64,000 nt of DNA from Eumeta japonica (Eukaryota > Arthropoda > Insecta > Lepidoptera > Psychidae). The notes under the pieces were generated by a model. The model was not told the origin of the DNA and did no database searches. It worked only from the letters and a program-made list of their open reading frames with translations. This document shows positions 1 through 12,200 of this stretch, one piece after another; positions within the stretch are counted from its first letter, which is position 1; every line of letters starts with the position of its first letter. The stretch covers positions 62,001 to 126,000 of the forward strand of contig BGZK01000726.1 in assembly GCA_005406025.1 (NCBI GenBank), written 5' to 3'. A program made the translations under genes and the position numbers.

Positions 1-1239
1 TTTTTCTAAAAATAATAAAAACTGCCTTCAAAAACTTGTTTCAATATTTTTTTAAAAGATTTTAAAAGCAACTAATTAGTTGTTTTTGGAGTCGATTGCA
101 ACTAAGACAAGGCAAAGGAACATATAATAAATAAACATGAATGCTCAAGGTCAAACGTTAACTTTACTCAAAAAGACATTTTCTTCTTTTAAGAGACACA
201 ACTGTGTCTGATTTGTATTTGGCTGGAACCGAGTCCAAAAACAGCTGATTAGTTGTTTTTAAAGTCTGTTTAAAAGTTTATTTAAACAGGTTTTTGAAGA
301 CAGATTACATTTTTTTTTTCACAAAAACATTTATTTCATATTTTTTAATTATCGCATAACATAATCATTTATTTAGCTACTTTATATGTGAATTAGGCCA
401 TGGTTAATAAAATCGACCAGACATTTTTACTTTTGTATGGAACAAGTGGGAAAGCAGTTCCGATTCCGAATTTATTGTCCGCCGTGAGCGCTCAAGGTCT
501 TTACACTCTTGATTGGAGTGCATCTACCAAATTATTTTTATACACACTACCTTACCTAAATCTATTCTTTATAATATAAAAGTTCTAAAATTCATATAGA
601 GTATATTCTTATACACTTCCACATTATATTAATTTGCTCTACTTCTACTGTTATCGCTAAGAGTTCTAATGTGTTCTTGGTAAGAATATCGCGTTGGAAT
701 TATATAAATGAATGAATATATGTAGGTAGATTATTAAGTAATTAATTTTTATTCGGTATATAACTAGATTTTACTAATAGCCACTAAAAAGTAGATTTTT
801 TAGCGACAAATCATAGTGTTGCCGCTAAACTTTTAACAATTAAGGAGTGCTGCGGCTTCTGTCGTCAGCTGAGCAGCATGATATGATAACTACCATACGC
901 AAAAACTTGAACAACTAAAAAAAGTGCTCAAACATACTATTATTCGTACCTATGATGTTCGAGTTTTCCCACAATTTTCCTGCGACTTGGTGATCATGGG
1001 ACTACGTTGAGAGTATACCCTATCAAACAAAAAGCAAATCAGAATTGATCCACATTTGAAGAAAAATATCACTGGACATACATAAAAAAAGTCATACATA
1101 GCACATAAAACATCTTCCTTTTTGAAATCGGTTAAAAGTGGAACTTTTTACCAACCTTATTATGTATATTTCATTCATCGGTCATTTGTTTTTACAAATT
1201 GGCGGCAAAAAGAATATTGTTTATCCTGTGTCAACATGA
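1..1239. other. AT-rich intergenic stretch, no gene seen
   Basis: I see no coding exon here. Short local repeats built on an ACTAATTAGTTGTTTTT-like motif occur near 68-88 and 244-262. The part from about 1130 may be the 5' untranslated region of the mariner remnant that follows. Confidence 0.5.
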
Positions 1240-1835
1240 ATTAGATGCGAAAAAACTTTCGTTCAATGATTTTCTATATCTTACATTGCCATTTACGCCA
1301 GCAAGGAAATTTTAACAGACTTTCGTTTACCCTTCATGATGAAACTGCATCCTCCTTTCGTACCATTGTTTATAACCGTTTTAAGGAGTTCAAACCTGAT
1401 CTCATTAATCTGACTGACGATCTGCGTGAGAGACGTCCTTCGACGCCGACGACTGAAGGCAACGTCAATACTGTGCGGTTCACGATAGAGACTGACAAAA
1501 TAGTTACCTACACAAGCTTCGGAGAAGGTATGGTAAGCATCGGTATGAGTCAAGTGCTCAAAATCCTTCATTAATATTAACAGCCAAGAAACTTTACTCG
1601 GCGAATACCTCAAAAATTGACCGAAGCTCAAAAACTCCGCCGTATTAATAGGTGCTGCAAAATGATGGGGATATTTGCCGATGGTGTCTTAGATGCTGTA
1701 AACGATATAATTACGGGTAACGAAAGCTGGATTTATTGTTACGACCCCAAACCAAAAAACAATCTGCTCAGTGGGTATTTTGAGGATTTGCCTACTAAAA
1801 TTAAACAAAGCTGACGCATCGAAAAATATATGGTG
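1240..1835 (+). mobile_element. mariner-type transposase remnant (lineage 1)
   Basis: Two reading-frame pieces (1245-1574 and 1617-1814) together read like the N-terminal half of a mariner transposase. The first carries a helix-turn-helix region followed by RRPSTPTTEGNVNTVRF, IETDKIVTYTSF and GMSQVLKILH. The second carries LTEAQKLRR and then ITGNESWIYCYDPK. The family normally has TGDE at that last position, whose Asp is the first catalytic residue; here it is Asn, so the copy is catalytically dead. A stop after KILH and a frame change separate the pieces, and the C-terminal half with the other two catalytic Asp residues is missing. The copy is a decayed fossil, of a different lineage from the other mariner copies in the window. 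Confidence 0.85.
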
Positions 1836-1923
1836 GCCTCAATCTTCATATTGACAGGTTAATACATTTGATATAATTGTTTTATAAGGTATGCGTGGCG
1901 AAAATATCTTCCTAGCTTTACCA

Positions 1924-1955
1924 ATGTTTCGGTTGGTGGCCGCCAACCGAAACAT
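1924..1955. repeat. short perfect hairpin
   Basis: ATGTTTCGGTTGG (1924-1936) is exactly inverted at 1943-1955, with a 6-nt loop. It lies just downstream of the truncated mariner and may be part of a lost element. Confidence 0.6.
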
Positions 1956-2298
1956 ACTACTCTACTCAACTCTCATTGTACAACAGTTTTTTTCCGGACA
2001 ATTCATACAATAGGGAAAAAAGTTTTCAAAAGCAAGGAGGTTAACAAATTCATGTTTTAAATTTTTGTAGGGACTACGGCATTCGTTCAAAACATTATCT
2101 ATAATCTAAAACTATCCTATAATGTACATTTCTATTATAAATCTCACCTAGAAAGCGATGTTTTTTTATGTGTTGAGGGCGAGGCGAATTAACATCGACC
2201 GTAGGATCGGGATCAGAATCGAACTCGAGATAGCGATCAGGGTAATGATTGAAAACGTGATCTGTTGACATTGTTGAACATTTACAAGTCCTGTCTGC

Positions 2299-2426
2299 TC
2301 AATTGGCGCAGTTGGTAGTGACTCCACTTGCTGAGCTGGGGTCGTGGGTTCGATTACCATAGAAGACGAACATTTATATAATTTATAAATATTAATATTT
2401 TTATTGAGTCTGGGTATTTGTATTAT
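2299..2426 (+). repeat. tRNA-derived SINE fragment
   Basis: The segment has a pol III A-box-like stretch (GGCGCAGTTGGTAGTGAC) and a B-box-like stretch (GTGGGTTCGATTACC) with tRNA-like spacing. A body containing TCTGGGTATTTGTATTA follows, which I recall from lepidopteran tRNA-headed SINEs. There is no acceptor-stem pairing, so it is not a functional tRNA gene. The mariner remnant begins immediately downstream. Confidence 0.6.
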
Positions 2427-3165
2427 TTAGGTCGTGGAAAACGCTTTTTCGTATTTCATGAGTTTAAAATTGCAGTAAAGTCTCTGGTTGTGCTGTTTAT
2501 ATCTAAATAATTTTGATATCATTAAGTGGATGACATTTTAAAAAACAAAATGTGAAAACGGTGTCTCGGCATTTTTCAATTGTTTTTCTGTCCACAAAAA
2601 TGAAGGAATCTAACGTGAAAATCCGATATATTTTGAAGTTTAAAATACAAAATAAACGAAATTGCTACACAAGCTGCAAAAAGGTTTTGTGACATTTATA
2701 GACGTAATGTAGTGTCTGTAAAAGTGGCACAAAACTAGTTCAAGCGTTTTCAGTACGGCAATTTTGATATCAAAAATGAACTTCGCTCTGGTCGACCTGT
2801 GAAAAAACTAGAGCTAGACCGGCATATTAGTTCTTACGACATAGCTGAAGAGCTGGGAATTGACCACAAAACAGTTTTCACCCATTTGAAAAAAGCTAGG
2901 TGTACAAAAAAAGCTTATTAATTGGGTCCCACACAAGCTCTCTAAAAGAAATCTGATGAATGGTATACTCATTTATGATTTTCTATTGAAATGTAATATC
3001 ATGGTCGAAAGGCAAGTAAGCTCCACAAACTATAATGAAACCCGGATCGACCTGCAACAAGTTGATAATATTTGTATGATAGCATTCATTATGAGCTTTT
3101 ACCGCCCGGCAAAACCACTAATTCCGACCTTTACGCAGACTAAACTGAACAGACTGTGCAAGTAC
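2427..3165 (+). mobile_element. mariner remnant, lineage 2, copy A
   Basis: The 5' end TTAGGTC(..)GAAAACG at 2427 and its leader are shared with a second copy at 54460. Frame pieces include KESNVKIR, NEIATQAAKRFCDIY, NWFKRFQYGNFDIKNELRS, then DRHISSYDIAEELGI, then ILIYDFLLKCN, and finally HYELLPPGKTTNSDLY near 3090. These follow mariner transposase order, but stops, frameshifts and an internal deletion break them. The region holding the first catalytic Asp is not recognisable, and the 3' end is lost before the TA microsatellite. Confidence 0.8.
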
Positions 3166-3204
3166 AAAAACTCTTTCACTTGTTCGACACTCTCATCTTC
3201 TACA

Positions 3205-3229
3205 CATATATCATACATATATACATACG

Positions 3230-3263
<34 letters not shown>

Positions 3264-3268
3264 TATTA
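3205..3268. repeat. TA/CATA microsatellite
   Basis: CATATATACATACG units lead into about 14 TA dinucleotides and then ATACATATATA. Length is probably polymorphic. Confidence 0.9.
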
Positions 3269-4765
3269 ATGGCATTCATTCGTGCTTACGTTTCTTTAAA
3301 GGCCAATCTTGCTAACATTTATTTCGTCTGCAACTCGCACGCCGACGGCATAAGGATTACTTAGTCGTTGGCGTATAGTCGGAGTTTGATTTCAACCAAA
3401 AAATTTTCAAACGCTCATTTATCGCTCTACGTACTCATTTTGTATATTCGAAACTTGAAAATTAACAACCCTTATTTTGTCAGTCTCGTATCCAGAACTT
3501 TACTTCACAACCGCTCAGCCACAATTATAAAGCCTACAACGGTTTTGTTTTCTCTTTTCGGCCAATAATATTCTAATTCGGCTAATAATTAATATTCTAC
3601 TACTATACTTCAAACAAAGAATGTGTCACATACAAACTCCTGGCACAGTAAGAGAAGGCACTCACCATTCTCATTCAGCCTTTTATTTACAAATTTATCT
3701 AAGACTTTCTTATATCCATCCCTCTATACCCACCTAGCCATTAAAACCATCCAACATTACGATCTTTTCAATTCATGTCACATTTCACTAGTAAGTCTCT
3801 TACATCGGCCCAAAAGTTCTCCCGCTTTGAACATATCTAGAACGTATTCGTTTAAAATAAAAATCAGTGTCAGTCCAATTTTAACCCGGAACTAGAGGAG
3901 CCTTGTATTTGCACATTTGTACCCGTTTGCACATTTAGATATCTTTCTGATAGGACGAACACAACACCCCGGCATCCTCGTGGACTTTTGTCAGTCAACG
4001 CTAAACCAAAAAGCCTCGAAGGATCCGAATGTGATGGCCGCACCGCTATCCTTTCTCTTAATCTCATTCATGCATAGTACATGAGACGCCTGCCATTCAT
4101 CACTTCGCAAACATTATCAATTTTGTCATCCACACCTCCATACATATTCAAAGTACCGACGCGGACTTCTTAAGTCTGAGTTTTGTTTATCCGGAGAACT
4201 AAGCGTGACGAATGGCAAGCCTCACCGCAATCGAGCCTAGGGCTTCCTGCACGGAAATTCTCTCCTCAAAATTCATATTTTGAGTCCCATCATTAGGACT
4301 GCTGAGACAAGCTCGGAGAGAAATTCTCTGGTATTGCCAGTACCCTCCTGGGGTAATTTTTTTAATGTCCGCGATCGTAATTTTGGGAATTATGGAAGGA
4401 ATAAGGGGGATAAGGGAGCAGGAAAAATAGGAGGTCGAAGGGACATTTTATTTAATTTATCTACAAAAAAAATTCATTCTCCTCGATGGACTCACCTACG
4501 TTACTATCATTGCTGAATTTTAAACGATACATAAATTCCGAACATCCAGAACGTTTTCATTGCAGACCTGCAAAAACAATACGTCCTATTACAATCATAT
4601 AACTAGAATGCCCCGTCTGTAAGTACAGCTCTCTATCCTCCGGCGCCGACGCAAGTGCCGATATTAATATCTTTGATCGCAAACTTGCTTGCACGATGTT
4701 TGTTTCGGTAATGTAGATCGGTAATTGTAATCTGTGTACTTTGAAATAAATAAATAAACCGAGCT
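3269..4765. repeat. unclassified moderately GC segment with (AAAT)n-like tail
   Basis: No exon is recognised. Base composition is less AT-rich than the surroundings, and the segment ends in AAATAAATAAATAAA (about 4743-4757), the kind of tail left by some non-LTR retrotransposons. Short frames at 3368-3895 and 4280-4516 match nothing I know. It is probably a decayed retroelement, but the class is undetermined. Confidence 0.35.
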
Positions 4766-5224
4766 TTGCGTTTTTGAAAAAAAATCTTTCGATTTTCCGT
4801 TTAAAAATGATAACGTCCTACGTTTTGCTACGGAAAAAGGCGCTTATGTTTATTACCAATATTAAATGTGTAGATAAGTACATAACATAACGCGTGCAAT
4901 GCAATCTGTGGTTTATCAGGCTGGGAGTTCGGAGTTTGTGTCCCACCTGTTCGGATAAACCGATTCACTGCATTTAACCAATTAAAGAGTTATTTAGCTC
5001 TTTAAAAAGCTGTTACGCAATAGCTTTTCTAAAAACTATTTTTATTATACTCGAAATTTTTAGTTTATGCATATCAGTGACTTCTATTACAGCGAATATA
5101 TTTGCGAAAAGTTAGTTTTGGTCAAACAACATACATAGTGACGTAGCTTCATACCGTCATGAATAGAATGATTATGTCGTGCGCTACAAATTTGTAAAGA
5201 TAACAAAGGCAACGGTGCGTGTGC

Positions 5225-5471
5225 ACAAGTTCGATGTGGATGTGACCTTAAAAGTCGAAAAAGCGGGTCGATCGCGTTAGAAAGCCAACGCGAACCGGCC
5301 CGCGGCGGTGCCCGGGGTGGGAGGAGGCCCTCGGCGGCGCGCGCGCTCCTCACCGTTAGCTCCGAGTGACCGGCGCGAGTGCGTTTGCGTTGCGGGATGC
5401 AGGAGCTCCGCGATAGAAGCGCTTGAGCGAACAGTTTTCAAATAACTTTTTCGTTTGCGGCGGACCAGACG
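5225..5471 (+). promoter_or_regulatory. CpG-rich promoter/5'UTR region of the TTLL gene
   Basis: Against AT-rich flanks, this stretch is dense in CG dinucleotides (for example CGGCGCGCGCGCTCC at 5333-5347) and runs into the ATG at 5472. I see no convincing TATA box. The CpG density and position suggest a constitutive promoter with the transcription start within it. Confidence 0.5.
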
Positions 5472-6250
5472 ATGGTCGACGGCGCAGAGGAGGTCGGTGC
5501 GGCCCGCGCCGCGAAGGGGCCGAATAAAATTGTCAGTACCGACTCAGTTGAAGCGAAACTGAAGAGGGAAGCTTCGGACGCGGCAAAAACTCGCCAAAAA
5601 TATGGCGCCAAAAATTATTTTTTGTGCTTATGTTTGCTCGGTGCCTGCGTGGGAGTGTTCGTTCAAACGAAATTAGATAGAAGTTCAAACACCGTGCCCG
5701 CTACCGATAAATATTGGGTGTACTCCGCCCGCAACGACGTAGATGACAAAAACGGTTTGCTCAAACACGTCCATGCGGTCCTCGAGAGGCTGGGCTACGA
5801 GAAGTCGACGAACGCGAGCCCGTGGACGCTGCTCTGGTCGCACGACTATCCGTTCAGGGCGCTGTACCCTCATCTGCACCGACTACGGCCGCATCAAAAA
5901 GTTAACCATTTTCCTGGGACGGGATTCATAACTAACAAAGTAGACTTGGCTACTTCGGAATCGAAATACATACCGAAAGCTTTCAAACTGCCCGCTGACG
6001 AGGCGGAGTTTTTACGATACGCCGAGGAGAATAAAGACTCTCTGTTTCTTGAGAAGCACAATCAGCATCGCGGCGTCTCACTGAAGAACGTGTCGGAGGT
6101 GGACACGCGCAGCGGAGAACGGTTCGTGCAGGAGTTCGTGCGGCGGCCGCTGCTGGTGGACGGGCGCCGCTTCGACGTGGGCGTGTACGTGCTGCTGACA
6201 TCGGTGGACCCACTGCGCGTCTACTGGTACAAGGGCGACGTGCTCTTCAG
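5472..6250 (+). CDS. TTLL gene exon 1 (start codon, membrane anchor, N-terminal TTL domain)
   Basis: ATG at 5472 is the first in-frame Met after the CpG-rich leader. The exon codes for residues 1-259 plus two bases, ending TTC AG|gtatca. The open frame runs on to 6320, but the residues after VLFR are intronic and unlike the family. Codon use is GC-rich, unlike the flanking DNA. Confidence 0.88.
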
Positions 6251-9200
6251 GTATCACGACGCTTTTCGTTTTATTCTCATGAAACTAATTAGCAGTGCTG
6301 ATCGTAATCACTTGTCATAATCCTCTTATATTTAAAATTACCCTCTTCTGAGACTTCACCCCACAAAAATAAAACGAAGCAATCTTTGTAGGACCATCCT
6401 ACAAATATAGAAATTTAAATCCATATAAATACATCATGTTTACGTACATAATGTATTTATATGGCCTTTAAATACTTCGTAATGCTTAAAATCCAAAAAT
6501 ATACTTATTTTTAACGGCAAAACTTACAAAACTACATTCATAAAACTATGGTATATACGTAATACTCTGCAGTTAAAATACAGAAAAAATTACAGGTAAA
6601 GTTATCAGTTAATTAAATACCAACAAAGTTCAAAATTCGACAGCCGGCTGTCGTCTACACGAGAGCGCACCGGACAAGTGGGAGCGCTATGTTTTTCGTT
6701 TTATACCGAACTAGCTTAGTGCGGGGAATTCTCACACCAAACTACTACTAACTTCAACGCATACAGGTGCCCAAAACAACTTATAAATACTAATGTACTT
6801 ACATTTTTTACGGATAATGTTGCAGTATTATTGTATCCATACTATAATACGATTAATATAAGTGTTCGGAAACGCTTAAGTCAAGCAAATACAAAAAAAA
6901 AAACTCAACATAATTCGCAAAAGCAAATGAAATATTTGCCACGATGCTAACGTCCGAAAAACACAATTTGGACATATACTGTCTGAAAGAGCGCTCATTC
7001 GTGGTCCGATTTTGGCATTTAGTGTAGACACAACGATTAAACATTATTAAAAAAAACTAAAAAGAAAAAGCCAGTAATTGTGTTTTAGGTGTTTAAACTC
7101 AATAACATTATTTACTTTTATAACCATTTGGACAAGATTTTATTACTTGTCTTTTGGACTGTGGAGTGTTATACGTCGTGACTTGAAAAATGCATTTTCT
7201 CTTCGCATATATTTACCATTTTTTGCAGAACTTTGAGGCTTTAGGATTTTTTTAGTTGTATTTGTATACTGTGAGTGCTGTGATGTTGTACTTAATGCCG
7301 AGTCTATGTTTTCACCTATTTTATTTAATGTTATACTTGTCTCTATTTATTATGTATTTTTGATCCACTCATTCGTCTCCCATATTCGTCTCATAACCTT
7401 TTCTGTACGTAAGGGTTTTTTTGATATCTTGTGTGTATCCTTTTATTGGACTTTGACATCTGCGTCGATCTTATCTTTTTTAATATCTTCGAAACCGGGC
7501 ACACATTTTTTAATTTTCTTTTAACAAACTCATCAAGTAGATACGTCATTCATACCATGTATGTCTGTCTATCCACGGCTTTGCTTAGATATTCTCAGTA
7601 CTATAAAGCTGTAATTTGGTATGAGTGTACATATTAATCACACCGACAAAGTGGTAGAATAAAATAATGCACAATGAAAAAAAACTGTGTATTTATGTAT
7701 GCAGGTAAGAAGTTATACTATTTTTGTCTAACAAAACTCCAAAAATTTCAAGCCATGTACTAAAAACTGTAAAAAAATAATAATTTTTTTATATATCTAT
7801 ATACATAATTAATTAATACACCAAAAAATAATTAAAATAAATTATTTATCAAGTATTAATGTAATTATAATAGTAATAATTTACAATGTAAATTAATAAA
7901 ACTAATACTTCTGATAATTAACCTTAATTTTTAAACGTACTTAAAAAGGTTTATAATATAAAAGAATAATTTTAATACTAGTGTTCACAATTAATCCATA
8001 CTAACATTATAAATACGAAAATGTGCCTGATTGTCTGGCTATCTGTCTGTTACCTTTTCATGCTTTAACCGCTGAACCGATTTAGATGAAATTCGATATG
8101 GAAAAATTTCGAGTCCCGGGAAAGGACATAGCCTACTTTTTGGGTATATGTCTGTGTGCTCGTTTGTATCTTTTTTCATAGCTCTACAATAGTTAAACTA
8201 ATTTTAATGAACTTAAATGTATCAATAGAGTATACCATTTTATAATGTATAAGCTACGTGCAAAAGTGTCGTTGTCTGTCTATCTGCTATGTTGTCACCG
8301 CTATATTGATTTGGATGAAATTCAGCATACAGATAGTGTAACACCGGGGAGCGGACATAAGCTAATTTTTGTTTGTGACTGTTTGTTCGTCTATATATTT
8401 TTGCATAGCTCAACAATAATTTAATTGATATTGATGAACCTTAGTGTATTACTAGAGCACCCAATTTTTTCATTATATGTTTATCTTTATTACTCCTTAT
8501 AACTAAAAAATTCTAGTCATTAATTTTATTTTATTTTGCCGGTCATGCTTATTGTTTGCTTTGTTTAGAGAAGGAATGGTATTAAAAGAGGCGATAAGGA
8601 TTGAGAGGAAGGCAGAAAAGTAAGACATGGTGTGAGAGGGTGAAATAGAGGGAAAACGAAAGTAAGAGGATATCAACAAACCCATTGTAATTATATCATA
8701 ACTGGTTTAATAATAAGAAAGCCATAATAAATTAAAATGAACTATAGGTTTTACATTGCATCTTTTTCAGTATTATATCCTATTATTAAAATATTAAAAA
8801 TGTAATGCTTTTTGTCGATGTTCGGTTATTTCTAACTCAATTACGCATAAACGGCTGAACGGATTTAGATGAAATCTAGCACACAAACATAATACTTTCT
8901 GGGTTATACACATGATATTTTACACCTCCCACTAATTAGTTTCTGTGCAATAATTAACAAAAACCTGAATCGATATCGAAATCGAAATCAATATCATAAT
9001 TGAGAGCGTCTGAAAAAAAGAGGCGCAGGATTGGAACAGAGAATGTGACCGAATCGAAACTAATATGACCGTCCATACGGGCGGAGTCACGGGCAAAAGC
9101 TAGTTATCAATAAATATCATTCACCCATATATAACGTAAAAAAGACAAACACACGTACATATTTATTTTATTCGTACTGATATGAAGCAATATAAGTTCA

Positions 9201-12200
9201 AAAATAATTAAATAACTACCTGGAATACAGTTCTCACTTCACACGCGCATGTAAATAAATTGAAATACAAAATATCTATGTGTTATAATATTTCATAGGA
9301 TATAATATAAAATTTGAAATATGTCATAAAATTTTAAGAATTTACAGATTTTTAACTAATTCCACTTTTTTTAATTACCAATCGTTCGTAAGGCGGTTAT
9401 CCTTCAAGAAGAACGATGAAGAAACTTAAAGGTAGTTCTTTTCAAACCAATTATATAGAAATACAAACATAAAACTATTGCAGAAAAAAAAACTGTAGGA
9501 AGTCAAGCTCATTGTGTCCATTTATCCTCTAAATATTCACTTGTGCAAAGTGTTTTCTTAATAAATACTTATTTGTATAAGGGTAAATTTTATATATCCA
9601 TAGGAATCTTATTGAAATTGCGCACGCAAGGCCTCCTAAATAAATTTGTTTCCCTGTGCAGTCGACTAACACGTAAAAACAGTTTATTTTTATAAACAAC
9701 AGTTTACAGTTTAAACAGTTTATTCTTAATATTTTTATCATATTTTAATTTTTGATTATCAAACTGTGATGGCACAATTAATATACCAATTTTTTAAAAC
9801 TTCCTTTTAAGAGAAACACGAGGTCCCAGTTCGAGAATTGCGCAAAAGGCACGCTTTTGCAAAACGAAAATTCTGTGAACATCCGCAGCATGTCCCAAAA
9901 CAGGATGCCATACGACAGTAAGCTATGGGATCAGCCAAAATATACCAATCTGGCGGTTCTGATATCGGACAAATTTCTTCTTTTTTTAATTGCAAATGCA
10001 GCAAAGCTAAGCATTTTCGCCGACTCACCGACTTACCGAAGTGCCAGCTTTAATTCCTCGTTTCTTATCGAAATAGAAGCAGATCTATTTTTCACATTCG
10101 GAACTGAGAATTTTACAAATTTTGTTTTGTTCCTATTAAGAAGTAAATTATTTAGAGTAAACCATTTTTCAATTATGGAGATATCAGTGTTCACATCGTC
10201 ATAATTGAGTAGATGTCTTTTAACTTTGAATAATAAAGAGGTATCATCTGCAAACATTACTATCTCATGATTATCCTTAACAAGGCTAGGTAAGTCATTA
10301 ATTGACATCGAGCTTCTGAACCTTATTAGTCAAATATGATGCCAGTGGGTCGAACGCACGACCCGTAATTCCAGAATGATATAGATCCCTGATCAGTGAT
10401 TCGTGATTTACACAACCAAACGCCTTGAATATATCACAAAACACGCCTATCGCATTCCGCAAATCCTTTCAGGATTCAAAAATTTTATCAACAAACTCAA
10501 CATCAGCATCGATTATTGAGCGACCCCATATGAAGCCTAACTGTTTTTTGGACATTAGATTATTACTATAAAAATATAATAGAAGTTGATTTAGGATCAA
10601 TTTTCAATAATTTTATTTAATGTCGGCAGTAAAAACATAGGCCTAAAGTTAGTGGGGTTCAATTTACTACCGCCTTTGAATATGGGGACAACTTTGATTT
10701 CTTTCATTAAATCAGGAAAACGCCGTCATCCAAACATTTACTAAAAACAAGCACCATATGCTATTGTATTGTGTGAGGTGTTAATTCGCGGAAATCCATA
10801 GTAGACGCTTGCCTGCAATATGCATTAACATGCAGCATGCAACCCACCGCTGACCCTCGAATCTGCCTCTCCACTACGAATCTCTATCCAAATGATTGAA
10901 TATTGATTCCAGAGCATTGACAGATATCCAACACCTAAGCAAGTGTTATTTATTTTTATAATTATCTTAATCCGCTAACTGTTAATTCTACGTAACAATT
11001 TAACAGTTAGCGTTAGTGTGGGAGGTACAATGTTGTCTGGTAACAGTTACCATTTCACCACGCTCACTGCGTATTAAAATATTGCTTATGCTTAGTACGC
11101 TGAAGAACTCAAGTTATTGTCGGAGCATTTTTCGAACAGATTTAGTGATTTCAAAACATGGAAGACTTCTTTCGAAAAAATATATAATAGTCATCTGAAT
11201 TTGTTTATAACAAATAATAAGCAATTAAAATATTCATAAAGAAATTTTTTTTTGCTATTTCATTTAGAAATGGCAATTATGATTTCTAAAGAAGGAATCA
11301 TTTCTGAACTAATTACTTATAGAAGCTTACCTGCAACATGCATTAACATGCAGCATGCAACCCACCGCTGACCCTCGGTGATTAGATATACTCAACAAAT
11401 CTCTCGCTTTTATTGTTTGTTCTTTCGTCAATCAATCAATAACGGTCATTTAATCTCTTCCTACTTTTGTGTATTCTCACTGTTGCCCAATCACTGAACA
11501 ATAATGACTTATTTATTTTAATAATTCTTGTTTGGAAAATATTGTCGTATTCCTCTTTTATTAAATGAAATATTGAATTGCAGTTACAGCTCTGGAGTTG
11601 TACAGTTCTGGAATCCTCTACAGGCTACATGACACATTTTTTAAATTCTACTAATCATTTTTCGAAGTTTTTGAATGCACTTTAGAAGTTTTTTAGATTA
11701 CTTTTAACCGGCTTTTTAAAAGACGCTATTTGACCTCTGTGATCTTATTTTTAATTATTGATAATATATTTCTGAAGTGGTTCGACATTTGTATTAATAT
11801 TATCAAGACATGTCTTAGAGAAAGACGTAATTCTTGTAGGCTCCTAAAATGTTTGACATATTGTAACATCCAAAGAACCTAGAATTATACCACTGTGATT
11901 TGTTACATCTAATAAGTTTACATTAAATACATATTACAATATATTTATTTTTACCGGTTATCTTACACAAGGCTTAATCCATAATTGATTCAAACAATTC
12001 AAAAAAGAATGAGGAGGCTGCATAAGCTCACCACATTAAGCCGCTTGAGTTACACACAGGCTATTTGGAAACCCGCTCATCAGAGAGGTCCACAACATCA
12101 GTTCTTTCCTTAAATTTTAGATTATTACCAATAACAATTAAGGAACCATCATATGATGAATTCTCTCTGCTGAAGGTGCTTGCAACCTGGTCATTAGGAA

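Noticed and set aside
2299..2365. Possible tRNA gene
   Set aside because: It has A- and B-box-like strings but no matching acceptor stem or anticodon arm; better read as the head of a SINE.
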